This document shows, piece after piece, positions 18,612 to 27,302 of a stretch of DNA of 64,000 bases. The stretch covers positions 52,431 through 116,430 of the forward strand of contig JABZIZ010000006.1 in the NCBI GenBank assembly GCA_015258065.1. Direction: 5' to 3'. The stretch is from Lachnospiraceae bacterium. GTDB taxonomy: Bacteria > Bacillota > Clostridia > Lachnospirales > Lachnospiraceae. Made by a program: the position numbers and the translations under genes. The notes under the pieces were generated by a model that was given only the letters and a program-made list of their open reading frames with translations, searched no databases and had not been told where the DNA came from. The number at the start of each line of letters is the position of its first letter. The stretch's first letter is position 1.

Positions 18612-19448
18612 ATGATAATAGAGGGAATTATCAACAATAATGTTGTCAGCTCGAAGGATGATAACGGCAGAGAAGTGGTCGTCATGGGCAGAGGCATCGG
18701 CTTCGGCAGGAAAAAAGGGGACGCGCTTCCGCAGGAGGGCATTGACAAAATATTCACCGTCGGAGACGAGGAGTCCTTAAGGAAATTCAAGGATCTGCTT
18801 GCCGGTATTCCGCCGGAATATTTGCAGGTTTCCAACGAAATCATTTCCTATGCGAAGGAAAAGCTGGACGTCGAACTGCATCCCAATATCTACCTGACGC
18901 TAACTGACCATATCAGCTTTGCCATTAGACGGAAGGAAGAGGGGCAGGTTTTCCCCATTCCGATGGAAGCTGAAATCAGACGCTTCTATCCGCTTGAATA
19001 TCAGATCGGCATTCATGCCGTCACTCTGATTGAAGAAAGGCTGGGGTACCTGCTTCCTGTGGATGAAGCGGCGGCGGTGGCGATTCACCTTGTCAATGCC
19101 GAGCTGAACATCAAGGTGCGCGACACCTGGAGAATCACCCAGATGGTGGGGGACATTCTCAACCTTGTTTCCGCCACGTTTGAGGGTTTTCATAAAGAAT
19201 GTATGGAAAAAGACGGTTTTGTAACGGAGATCAAACTCCTCAGTTACAGACTCCTGATGGCACCGCCCATGAAGGAGAAGGGGGACGAAAGGCTGCAGCT
19301 TTTTGTGAAAGAAAATTATACAGAAGAATGGGAAACGGCTGTGCGGATCGGTGATTTTGTGGCTGCGGAGTATCAATGCCATTTGTCTGAAGAAGAAATG
19401 CTTTATTTTGCACTTCGAATCAAAAGAATGCGGGATTTACTGGAATAG
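18612..19448 (+). CDS. BglG/LicT-family transcription antiterminator
   Basis: 278 residues from ATG 18612 (AAGGAG eight bases upstream); an upstream in-frame ATG at 18549 lies in the terminator and is rejected. Residues about 1-55 (IIEGIINNNVVSS, GRGIGFG) form the RNA-binding CAT domain. Two PRD domains follow, with phosphorylatable histidines in segments such as LTDHISFAI and AAAVAIHLVNAEL. The protein binds the RAT hairpin at 18488 and prevents termination, and its PRDs are phosphorylated by HPr and EII. It leads the operon it is expected to control. Confidence 0.93.
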   Translation: MIIEGIINNNVVSSKDDNGREVVVMGRGIGFGRKKGDALPQEGIDKIFTVGDEESLRKFKDLLAGIPPEYLQVSNEIISYAKEKLDVELHPNIYLTLTDHISFAIRRKEEGQVFPIPMEAEIRRFYPLEYQIGIHAVTLIEERLGYLLPVDEAAAVAIHLVNAELNIKVRDTWRITQMVGDILNLVSATFEGFHKECMEKDGFVTEIKLLSYRLLMAPPMKEKGDERLQLFVKENYTEEWETAVRIGDFVAAEYQCHLSEEEMLYFALRIKRMRDLLE

Positions 19449-19495
19449 AACGTCCGATGAACCGGTGCGGGCGGGATTTTTGAAAGGAGTTCACT

Positions 19496-19966
19496 ATGTT
19501 TTTTAAGAAAAAAGAGTTTGAAATCGTCTCTCCCATGAAGGGACGTCTCATCCGCATCAAGGATGTGCCGGATGACACCTTTCGAGAGGAAATGATTGGG
19601 AAAGGGGTTGCCATCCTCCCGGAGGGAAACGAGATCTATGCGCCCGCATCGGGGACGATTACCACCGTCTTTCCCACTGCACATGCCATCGGTCTGACCA
19701 CGAAGGACGGGATCGACTTACTGATCCACATTGGTCTGGATACGGTCAACCTCAAGGGGGAGGGCTTTGCGGTCAAGGTGCAAACGGGAGATGAGGTTCA
19801 GGCAGGCGATCTGCTTCTTGTGGCTGACTTTGAAAAAATCAGACAGGCCGGCTACCGGCTGGAGTCTCCGCTCATCATTTGCAATCCGGAAGAGTGCAAA
19901 AAAATTGTCTATTCGGAACCGTCTTCTGTCAATCCGGGAGATGTCGTCATGAAATTCCTTAAATAA
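19496..19966 (+). CDS. crr: PTS glucose-type EIIA component
   Basis: This 156-residue single-domain EIIA of the glucose family carries phosphate from HPr to EIIB. The active histidine lies in LLIHIGLDTV (residues about 80-89) and the second conserved histidine in FPTAHAIGL. It starts with AAGGAG eight bases before the ATG. The EIIBC encoded at 21986 lacks an EIIA domain, so this protein is probably its partner. The symbol follows the E. coli name for stand-alone glucose EIIA. Confidence 0.92.
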   Translation: MFFKKKEFEIVSPMKGRLIRIKDVPDDTFREEMIGKGVAILPEGNEIYAPASGTITTVFPTAHAIGLTTKDGIDLLIHIGLDTVNLKGEGFAVKVQTGDEVQAGDLLLVADFEKIRQAGYRLESPLIICNPEECKKIVYSEPSSVNPGDVVMKFLK

Positions 19967-19978
19967 ACGGGGGAAAGA

Positions 19979-21601
19979 ATGGAAACGTTTAGTGGAAGCG
20001 GGGTATCCGGAGGCGCAGTTATAGGGAAAATCTTCGCCTTCGGAAAGGAAGAAGGCGCACCGGAAAAAAAGGTTGTCGCCGATGCGGACAGCGAATTCAA
20101 AAGACTGCAGGCGGCCCTTGCGCTGGCAAAGGAGGAGCTGGAGCAGCTTTATCAGGATGCCGTCGTACAGGTCGGTGAAGAAAACGCCCGGATTTTCGAG
20201 ATCCATCAAATGATGCTGGAGGATTTGGACTACCTCGAAAGCATCGAGCGTTTGATCAAAAAAGAAAAACTGACGGCGGAATATGCTGTATTTGTAACGG
20301 CGGAGCTTTTTTCCGGCACCTTTGCCGAAATGGATGACGAATACATGAAGGCAAGGTCGATCGATGTGCTGGATGTCTCCAAAAGGGTCATCCGAAAACT
20401 CACCGGAAAGGCTGAAAAGTGTCTGGAAAGCGCCGAAGCTGTCATTGTTCTGGCAGATGACCTGACCCCCAGCGAAACCATCAATCTGGATAAAGCAAAG
20501 GTACTGGCCTTTGTGACGCGAAAGGGTTCTTCCAATTCGCATACTGCCATCCTTGCCAGAAGCCTCAATATCCCGGCGCTGGTCAATGTGAATTTTGCCC
20601 CGGAAAGACTGGATGTTTTCGACGGAAGGGAAGCAGCCGTAGACGCTGTAAGTGGCAGGTTTTATGTCGATCCGGATGAACAAACGATACAGAGCATTAC
20701 GGCTTTTATCAAGCAGCGAACCCTTGATCTTCAGGCGCTGGATGCACTGAAGGGCAAGGAAAATATCACGACGGACGGCAGAGCAATCAGGATTTTTGCC
20801 AACATCGGCGGTAGGGAGGATGTCGAGAGCGTTCTGGAAAATGATGCCGGCGGGATCGGGCTTTTCCGCAGTGAATTCTTTTATCTGGGAAGACAGGAAG
20901 CACCTTCGGAAGAAGAGCAGTTTGCCCATTACAAGGAGGTCGTCGAGCGGATGGCGGGCAGACAGGTGATTATCCGAACGCTCGATATCGGCGCAGACAA
21001 AAGGGTGGACTATCTGGGACTGCAGGAAGAAGAAAATCCGGCGCTCGGCTTCAGAGCCATCCGCATCTGTTTACATCAGCCGGAAATCTTTCGGACCCAG
21101 CTGCGCGCCATTTACCGGGCGTCCGTTTTCGGTAATGTGGGAGTGATGTTTCCGATGATTACCTCCGTCGAAGAAGTTTTGCGCATCAAAGAGATTGTCA
21201 GAGAAGTCAGAGAAGAACTGATTTCCGAAAGAATCCCTGTCGGGAATCCGGAACTGGGGATTATGATCGAGACGCCTGCTGCGGCACTGATCAGTGATGA
21301 ACTCGCAAAAGAGGTCGATTTTTTCAGTGTGGGCACCAACGACCTGACACAGTACACCCTTGCCATCGATAGACAGAATGAGAAACTCTCCGAATTTTAC
21401 GACCCGCATCACAGAGGAGTGCTGATGCTGATTGAGATGGCTTGCAAAAATGCGCATCAAAACGGGATCTGGATCGGCATCTGCGGGGAACTGGCAGGTG
21501 ATTTGGAACTTACAAAGACCTTTGTAGACATGGGAATCGATGAACTCTCGGTTTCTCCTGCCAAGGTGCTTTTGCTTAGAAAAGCGGTAAGGACGCTATA
21601 A
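19979..21601 (+). CDS. ptsI: PTS enzyme I (phosphoenolpyruvate-protein phosphotransferase)
   Basis: 540 residues; it transfers phosphate from phosphoenolpyruvate to HPr. The N-terminal part has the phosphohistidine motif GSSNSHTAILAR (residues about 180-191). The C-terminal barrel has GIGLFRSEFFYL, RTLDIGADK and the catalytic-cysteine region ICGELAGD. The start follows the EIIA stop by 12 bases with GGGGGAAAG. It is slightly short for the family (usually about 570) but all motifs are present. Confidence 0.95.
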   Translation: METFSGSGVSGGAVIGKIFAFGKEEGAPEKKVVADADSEFKRLQAALALAKEELEQLYQDAVVQVGEENARIFEIHQMMLEDLDYLESIERLIKKEKLTAEYAVFVTAELFSGTFAEMDDEYMKARSIDVLDVSKRVIRKLTGKAEKCLESAEAVIVLADDLTPSETINLDKAKVLAFVTRKGSSNSHTAILARSLNIPALVNVNFAPERLDVFDGREAAVDAVSGRFYVDPDEQTIQSITAFIKQRTLDLQALDALKGKENITTDGRAIRIFANIGGREDVESVLENDAGGIGLFRSEFFYLGRQEAPSEEEQFAHYKEVVERMAGRQVIIRTLDIGADKRVDYLGLQEEENPALGFRAIRICLHQPEIFRTQLRAIYRASVFGNVGVMFPMITSVEEVLRIKEIVREVREELISERIPVGNPELGIMIETPAAALISDELAKEVDFFSVGTNDLTQYTLAIDRQNEKLSEFYDPHHRGVLMLIEMACKNAHQNGIWIGICGELAGDLELTKTFVDMGIDELSVSPAKVLLLRKAVRTL

Positions 21602-21660
21602 GAAAGGGGGATGTTTTTATCTGGAAGGGCCGGAAGGAATTTCTAAGAAAGGAGGAGTGT

Positions 21661-21924
21661 ATGAAGAAAATCAATTATACCGTGACGGCGGAAGCCGGTA
21701 TTCACGCAAGACCGGCAGGTCTTCTGGTCAAAAAAGCGGCATCTTTTAAGAGCAATATCAAGATCCTGCACGAACAACGCGGAAGCGAAGCCGATCTGAA
21801 AAGACTGATGGCGGTGATGGCTCTTGGTGTCAAGCAGGGAGACGGCATTGTGCTTTCCGTTGACGGCGAGGATGAAGAAGAAGCCGCGGATGCGCTGGAA
21901 GCTTTCCTGAAAGAAAATTTTTAA
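21661..21924 (+). CDS. ptsH: PTS phosphocarrier HPr lacking the regulatory serine
   Basis: 87 residues. His15 lies in the canonical AGIHARPAG and accepts phosphate from enzyme I. In Firmicutes HPr, the serine of LKSIMGVMSLG is phosphorylated by HPr kinase for catabolite repression; here the aligned segment is DLKRLMAVMALG, with Arg in that place and a two-residue insertion before it. The protein should therefore transport phosphate but not act as a CcpA corepressor. AAGGAGGAG precedes the ATG. Confidence 0.93.
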   Translation: MKKINYTVTAEAGIHARPAGLLVKKAASFKSNIKILHEQRGSEADLKRLMAVMALGVKQGDGIVLSVDGEDEEEAADALEAFLKENF

Positions 21925-21985
21925 GACCATTATTCAGACCTGAACCAAAACAACCTGGTATTTACAAGAAAGGGGAAACACGATC

Positions 21986-23434
21986 ATGATGAAGTATTTG
22001 CAAAAGCTCGGCCGCTCCTTGATGCTGCCCGTTGCCTGCCTTCCCGTCGCCGGTATTCTGATGGGAATCGGCTATGCCCTGTCACCGAACGTCATGCAGG
22101 GTGGCGACATTACCGGCACCCTCGGCATTATCGGTTTCTTTTTAATCAAAGCCGGCGCCGCTTTAATTGACAACATGTCCTGGCTCTTCGCCATCGGCGT
22201 TGCCGTCGGTATGGCGGACGATAAAGACGGCACTGCAGGCCTTGCCGGCCTTGTCTCCTGGCTGATGATTACCACCCTCCTGGCTCCCGGCACGATTTCG
22301 GTGATGACGCAGGCTGATGCCAATCCCGCCTTCAATAAAATCGGCAACCAGTTTATCGGTATTCTGGCGGGTCTGATCGGCTCTACCTGCTACAATAAGT
22401 TTAAGACTACCAAACTTCCCGATGCACTTGCCTTCTTCTCCGGCAAGCGCTCCGTCGCCATTGTGACTTCTGTGGTTTCCGTGGTGGTAGCGGGAATCCT
22501 CTTCTTCATCTGGCCCTTCATCTATGGAGGACTGGTCATGTTCGGTGTATCTGTGGTCAAACTCGGTGCTGTGGGCGCGGGCATCTATGCGTTCTTCAAC
22601 CGCCTGCTGATTCCGTTCGGTCTGCACCATGCGCTGAATTCCGTTTTCTGGTTTGATGCGGCAAATATCAATGACCTCGGAAATTTCTGGGGCAATACCG
22701 GAAAGCCCGGTGTAACGGGAATGTATATGTCCGGCTTCTTCCCCTGCATGATGTTCGGTCTTCCGGCAGCAGCCTTTGCTATGATTCGCTCCGCCAAGCC
22801 CGAAAAGAGAAAATATGCGGCATCCCTTCTGGGAGCGGCTGCCATCTGTGCCTTTATCTGCGGTGTGACCGAGCCCTTTGAATTTGCCTTTATGTTCCTT
22901 GCTCCGGGACTTTACCTTGTCTATGCTTTACTCTATGGCATTTTTACTATCCTCACCGTTGCATCGGGCTTCCGTGCAGGCTTCGCCTTCTCCGCAGGAC
23001 TGACCGACCTGATTTTCAGCTCGCATCTTCCTCTGGCACAAAAAACCATTCTCATCATTCCGCTGGGCATCCTGGCAGCTGTCGTCTTCTATGCCGTCTT
23101 CCGCTTTGCCATTGTGAAGTTTGACCTCAAGACCCCCGGCAGAGAGGATGATGCCGATAATGCCGAGGAAATGAAGGCGGTACTTGCCAACGGCGACTTC
23201 ACCGAGGTTGCAAAAATCATTCTGGAAGGCCTTGGCGGAAAAGAGAATGTTTCCTCTGTGGACAATTGCATCACCCGACTGAGAGTGGAAGTCAAGGATT
23301 ACACGGCTGTCGACGAGAAGAAAATCAAATCCGCCGGGGTAGCCGGTATCATCCGACCCAGCAAGACTTCCGTACAGGTTGTCATCGGTCCCAAGGTACA
23401 ATTCGTGGCGGATGAAGTCAACAGACTCATGTAA
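21986..23434 (+). CDS. PTS glucose/maltose-family EIIBC permease
   Basis: 482 residues. The first about 380 form the membrane EIIC domain of the glucose superfamily, with about ten hydrophobic segments, LMLPVACLPVAGIL at the start and HHALNSVFWFD in the substrate region. The last about 80 are EIIB with the phosphocysteine in VDNCITRLR. There is no EIIA domain; the separate gene at 19496 supplies it. GAAAGGGG precedes the ATG pair. The sugar could be glucose, maltose, N-acetylglucosamine or a related sugar; sequence alone does not decide. Confidence 0.92.
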   Translation: MMKYLQKLGRSLMLPVACLPVAGILMGIGYALSPNVMQGGDITGTLGIIGFFLIKAGAALIDNMSWLFAIGVAVGMADDKDGTAGLAGLVSWLMITTLLAPGTISVMTQADANPAFNKIGNQFIGILAGLIGSTCYNKFKTTKLPDALAFFSGKRSVAIVTSVVSVVVAGILFFIWPFIYGGLVMFGVSVVKLGAVGAGIYAFFNRLLIPFGLHHALNSVFWFDAANINDLGNFWGNTGKPGVTGMYMSGFFPCMMFGLPAAAFAMIRSAKPEKRKYAASLLGAAAICAFICGVTEPFEFAFMFLAPGLYLVYALLYGIFTILTVASGFRAGFAFSAGLTDLIFSSHLPLAQKTILIIPLGILAAVVFYAVFRFAIVKFDLKTPGREDDADNAEEMKAVLANGDFTEVAKIILEGLGGKENVSSVDNCITRLRVEVKDYTAVDEKKIKSAGVAGIIRPSKTSVQVVIGPKVQFVADEVNRLM

Positions 23435-23522
23435 TCAGGCTTTGATTTTCTCTCTGCTCTTACAGGACAGGACAAGCTTCCTGTAAAAGGGATGATATTA
23501 CCTGAATAACGGATTTTCATGG

Positions 23523-23575
23523 TTGCATTTCCCATCATGCGGAAATATCGCATGGCGGGAAATGCAATTTTTTTT
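23523..23575 (+). terminator. Rho-independent terminator of the PTS operon
   Basis: TTGCATTTCCC (23523-23533) pairs with GGGAAATGCAA (23557-23567), with further pairing of ATGCG/CGCAT inside, followed by eight T. A weaker hairpin TTACAGG/CCTGTAA lies at 23460-23486. Confidence 0.88.
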
Positions 23576-23598
23576 GTGTCATTTTTATAATTTGCGGC

Positions 23599-24825
23599 TT
23601 AATTTAAGGAGATATCTTTTTGCTCCATCAGGAAATCAACGATATTGATATGGCCGATTCCATCCCGGGAATAGTCGAACCGGTCCAGTGACAGCACATA
23701 TTTTGGAGCCGCATCACTGATAGGGGTGAATGCGCCGAATTCCCTTTGAATGGTTTCCGGGCTATGTAAATAATAGGCTACCTGAATAAAGCACTTCTTC
23801 CTGCCGTCGATTACCACGAAATCAACTTCTCCCTTATATGTCTTCCCGGTAAATACTTCATATCCTCTGGATATCAATTCATTGAATAGGATGTTTTCAA
23901 GAAAAAACGTGTCTTCAAAGTTCACAAGGTTTGTGTTTATCATACGAAAACCTGTATCGACAGCGTACTGCTTTTCTATATATGACATCGCATGTTTTCC
24001 AACGATATGAAACCGCTTCACTCTGTTGATTAAACAGGCCTTTTCCATCTTATCGAGATACCTGTATATGGCTTTTTTCTCAAAATACTCATCGTTTTCT
24101 GTATCAAAATAGGTCTCGATGTTTTTGCTAGAAAATTCCTTGCCTGCATTTGCCATTACATAATCGGAAAACTTCGTGAATTTCTGCCGGCTGACCTTTG
24201 ATTTCTCTGTTATGATGTCCTTGTCAATAATACCATGATAAGTCTGTTCGATATACGCTTTGATATCAGCTTCCCGATCAAACGAAAAACGAAGAGGAAG
24301 GCCTCCCCAGTTGATATAATCGTATATCAGCTCGTCTGGATCCACTTGTTTTCCGGTAAGTTGCAGGTATTTTGCTGCTTCCATGAAGGCAAATGGCATG
24401 ACCCTGAACTCGATGCATCTTCCTACAAGCAATGATGCCATTTTGCCTGAAAGCATTTTGGAATTACTTCCAGTTACAAAAAGAGAACAATTCAGCAATG
24501 CCCTGAATGAAGTCAGCACCTTTTCGAAACTCCTTACATGTTGAACTTCATCCAGAAAAATATAGTACTTATCACTATCCTGAATTTTCTTTTTTATATA
24601 TGCGTCCAGCTTAGTGGTAGTACGGATCTTCTCGAAACGGATGTCTTCAAAATTTACTTCTATGATGTGAGCCGCATCGATTCCTTTGCCGATCAGTTCG
24701 TCTTTGATCTGCGTAAGCAATACTGACTTCCCGCAGCGGCGGACGCCGGTAAGTACTTTTATGAGGTCAACATTATAAAACGGACGGATTTTCGACAAAT
24801 AACGCTCTCTTGTAATGTACATCAT
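23599..24825 (-). CDS. AAA ATPase with DUF4143 domain (second copy)
   Basis: 408 residues; GAGGAG lies upstream of the tandem ATG. Walker A is GVRRCGKSV and Walker B YIFLDEVQ, followed by LFVTGSNSKML. The C-terminal GEVDFVVIDGRKKCFIQV segment fits a PD-(D/E)XK-like core. It is of the same family as the protein at 17096 but only distantly similar by eye (different Walker A, shorter spacing). Function unknown. Confidence 0.88.
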   Translation of the reverse strand: MMYITRERYLSKIRPFYNVDLIKVLTGVRRCGKSVLLTQIKDELIGKGIDAAHIIEVNFEDIRFEKIRTTTKLDAYIKKKIQDSDKYYIFLDEVQHVRSFEKVLTSFRALLNCSLFVTGSNSKMLSGKMASLLVGRCIEFRVMPFAFMEAAKYLQLTGKQVDPDELIYDYINWGGLPLRFSFDREADIKAYIEQTYHGIIDKDIITEKSKVSRQKFTKFSDYVMANAGKEFSSKNIETYFDTENDEYFEKKAIYRYLDKMEKACLINRVKRFHIVGKHAMSYIEKQYAVDTGFRMINTNLVNFEDTFFLENILFNELISRGYEVFTGKTYKGEVDFVVIDGRKKCFIQVAYYLHSPETIQREFGAFTPISDAAPKYVLSLDRFDYSRDGIGHINIVDFLMEQKDISLN

Positions 24826-24851
24826 TCACTGCTCCTCATGAATTATCTTCT

Positions 24852-24890
24852 GTATTATGCCACAAATCAAAAAAAATTCAAGATTTGTGG
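24852..24890 (-). promoter_or_regulatory. Promoter overlapped by a perfect inverted repeat
   Basis: On the minus strand TTGAAT and CATAAT are separated by 16 bases, upstream of the ATPase start at 24825. The 9-base arms CCACAAATC (24860-24868) and GATTTGTGG (24882-24890) form a perfect inverted repeat with a 13-base spacer that covers the -35 to -10 interval. This is the geometry of an operator. No regulator is known for it. Confidence 0.45.
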
Positions 24891-25332
24891 CGATATAATG
24901 CGACTTAGATTTGAATTTTCTATTCGTCGCAGAACCCTGAACCTGTTTATATCTACGTTTGCCGACGCAGCATCACCAGTCTCCCGTTTTGTTCCTCAAG
25001 CAGATCACACTGGTGGGCTGGATTCCCTTTTCTGTGACGCTGCCGAAAGCAGCAGGATGGAGACGGAAGTCATTCACGAAAAGCACCAAAAAGGATTGGA
25101 ATGCGAAGCCCTTATAAGGTTTGGCATCTTTTTTTGTGTCATTCAGAGCTTCCACCGGGTAATTGACGGAGGTTGTAAGCCTCGGTCTGACAAGGGATGA
25201 AAAAAGAGACGTAATCTAAGAATCCCCCACCTTTTCAAAGATTTGTCACATTGTGGGAAGGACGGGCTTTCTTTACGATAGAAACAGGTCGCTATTAGGT
25301 GAACCGGAAGATCATGAGGAGGAGGGGGTATC
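24891..25332. other. Gene-free interval before the RpiB operon
   Basis: About 440 bases with no convincing gene. A 120-codon plus-strand frame covers it but has no ribosome binding site and unlikely composition. It holds small hairpins (for example TGCGAC/GTCGCA at about 24899-24931), a T-run at 25127-25134 and, near the end, GGAGGAGGGGG for the next gene. It probably contains the promoter of the downstream operon, which I could not place. Confidence 0.5.
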
Positions 25333-25776
25333 GTGAGAATTGTAATCGGCTGCGATCCCAATGCGGAGGCAGAAAAGCGCGAACTATGTGAATACATCAT
25401 GGAAAAAGGGTATGGGGAGGTCACGGACTGCGGCAGTGAAGACCCCATTTATGCCAATGTCGCGATCAAGGTGGGAGAATTGGTAGCGGATGGCAGCTTT
25501 GATTGCGGAATCCTAATGTGCGGTACAGGACTCGGCGTTTCGATTGCGGCAAATAAGGTGAGAGGAGTATATGCAGCTCTTTGCGCGGATGTGTATTCCG
25601 CTCAGCGGGCGAGATTGAGCAATGATGCCAATATCCTGTGCATGGGCGCCTTTACAACGGGAAGCGCAGTTCGGAAATTGATTGTGGATGCCTTCCTGAC
25701 CAACTGCTTTGTTCCCGGATGTTCCTCTCAGGAGAAGGTGAACAGGTTCAAGGAATATGACAGGAAACGCATTTAG
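25333..25776 (+). CDS. RpiB/LacAB-family sugar-phosphate isomerase
   Basis: 147 residues with GTG start after GGAGGGGG. The family signature is GILMCGTGLGVSIAANKV at residues about 58-75, whose cysteine is the catalytic base, and VYAALCADVYSA follows. RpiB enzymes interconvert aldose and ketose phosphates. Homologues in tetritol pathways (DerI/LerI/EryI type) convert erythrulose 4-phosphate to erythrose 4-phosphate. With a dehydrogenase and a dihydroxyacetone-kinase-like pair in the same operon, a tetrose-phosphate substrate is more likely than ribose 5-phosphate; this is inference. Confidence 0.85.
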   Translation: MRIVIGCDPNAEAEKRELCEYIMEKGYGEVTDCGSEDPIYANVAIKVGELVADGSFDCGILMCGTGLGVSIAANKVRGVYAALCADVYSAQRARLSNDANILCMGAFTTGSAVRKLIVDAFLTNCFVPGCSSQEKVNRFKEYDRKRI

Positions 25777-25793
25777 GGAAGGTGGGAAGTAAA

Positions 25794-27302
25794 TTGAGCT
25801 TGATCGAAATGAAGAAGATTCATAAAGACTTCTACGGGAATGAAGTTTTGCATGGGGTTGATTTTTCGCTCAAAGCAGGAACCGTCCATGCCTTAATGGG
25901 AGAAAACGGGGCAGGTAAATCCACCTTGATGAAGATCCTGGCAGGGGTATATCAGGCATCCTCCGGAAGTGTATCGATGAATGGGAGCGAAGTGCGGGTA
26001 GAGAACCCGACGGTGGCCCGCCATTTAGGGATTTCTATGATTCATCAGGAACTTTCCACAGAGCTGGAAATGTCGGTAGCTGAAAATATCTTTCTTGGCA
26101 GAGAGCCCGGTAAATATGGTCTCGTAGATTTTAGGCAGTTGTATGGTCGAACAAAAGAATTATTGGAAAGCATCGGCGTCTCTCTTGATCCGAGGCAAAG
26201 GATGAAAAAGCTGCGGGTGGCGGATCAGCAGATGGTGGAGATTGCAAAGGCAGTATCGCAGGACGCTAAGGTGGTGATCATGGATGAACCTACCTCATCG
26301 ATTACCAATCAGGAGGCAGAGCGTCTCTTTCAACTGATTGGTAAATTAAAAAGCCAAAATGTCGGAATCATCTATATTTCTCATAAGATGGACGAGATCT
26401 TTCAGATCGCGGATGAAATCTCTGTGCTGCGTGACGGATGTATGATCGGAACCTATGAAAGCGAAAAGATTACGGAAGAGGATCTGATTCGAAAAATGGT
26501 CGGCAGGGATCTGGGAGAGCAGTTCCCCAAGATGAATGTAAAGATTGGCGAAGAGATTCTTTCAGTAAAAAATCTAACCTTAAAAGGGCAGTATGAAGAT
26601 GTGAGTTTTCATCTCCATCGGGGTGAAATCCTGGGGATGGTCGGCCTCGTGGGAGCTGGCAGGACGGAGATCATGAGATCTTTGTTCGGAATTACGCAGC
26701 CGGATTCCGGCGATATTTTACTCAAAGGAAAGAAAGTGGTTTTTCGGAATCCCAGAGAGGCGATGAATCATGGCCTTGCTTATGTAACAGAAGACAGAAA
26801 AGGCGAGGGTCTGATTCTGCCCATGAGTGTGGAAAAGAATATCACGATTGCCGCACTCGCACAATTCGCAGAAAAAGGGTTTCTTTTACGAGATAGAGAA
26901 AGCAAGGTAGTGGAAGAGCAGATCGCAAATCTGAATATTAAAGTCGCCAGAAAAGCACAGTCGGTCAAGTCGCTTTCGGGGGGGAATCAGCAGAAGGTGG
27001 TCATAGCAAAATGGATGATCGCCAGGCCGATGATTTTGATTTTCGATGAACCAACAAGAGGGATTGATGTAGGAGCCAAGGCGGAAATCTATAAAATCAT
27101 GTGCGACTTTGTAAGTAAAGGCAATGCAATCATCATGATCTCTTCTGAGATGCCGGAGGCGATGGGAATGTCGGATCGGATTCTTGTTCTCAGCAATCAT
27201 CGCGTCAGTGGCGAGATTCGCAAAGAGGAGTTCAGTGAGGAAAGGTTGGCAACGCTGCAGTTCAAATACATGCAGAAGGGGAGCGGAGAGGGAATAGCAT
27301 GA
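25794..27302 (+). CDS. Sugar ABC transporter ATPase, RbsA/MglA family
   Basis: About 502 residues with two nucleotide-binding domains. I choose TTG 25794, which gives the family N-terminus SLIEMKKIHKDF and leaves room for the purine-rich AAGGTGGG; GTG 25782 is only two bases from it. First domain: GENGAGKST, VIMDEPTSSI. Second domain: GLVGAGRTE, EDRKGEG, LSGGNQQKV, IFDEPTRGIDVG. All are typical of CUT2 importers for monosaccharides and polyols. It overlaps the permease start by four bases. Confidence 0.93.
   Translation: MSLIEMKKIHKDFYGNEVLHGVDFSLKAGTVHALMGENGAGKSTLMKILAGVYQASSGSVSMNGSEVRVENPTVARHLGISMIHQELSTELEMSVAENIFLGREPGKYGLVDFRQLYGRTKELLESIGVSLDPRQRMKKLRVADQQMVEIAKAVSQDAKVVIMDEPTSSITNQEAERLFQLIGKLKSQNVGIIYISHKMDEIFQIADEISVLRDGCMIGTYESEKITEEDLIRKMVGRDLGEQFPKMNVKIGEEILSVKNLTLKGQYEDVSFHLHRGEILGMVGLVGAGRTEIMRSLFGITQPDSGDILLKGKKVVFRNPREAMNHGLAYVTEDRKGEGLILPMSVEKNITIAALAQFAEKGFLLRDRESKVVEEQIANLNIKVARKAQSVKSLSGGNQQKVVIAKWMIARPMILIFDEPTRGIDVGAKAEIYKIMCDFVSKGNAIIMISSEMPEAMGMSDRILVLSNHRVSGEIRKEEFSEERLATLQFKYMQKGSGEGIA

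Noticed and set aside
19718..20929. 403-codon minus-strand frame opposite the EIIA and enzyme I genes
   Set aside because: It is the mirror of high-quality ptsI coding sequence; the composition is explained by codon bias of the sense gene.
24838..25200. 120-codon plus-strand frame before the RpiB operon
   Set aside because: No ribosome binding site, no recognisable domain, and both strands are open; treated as non-coding.
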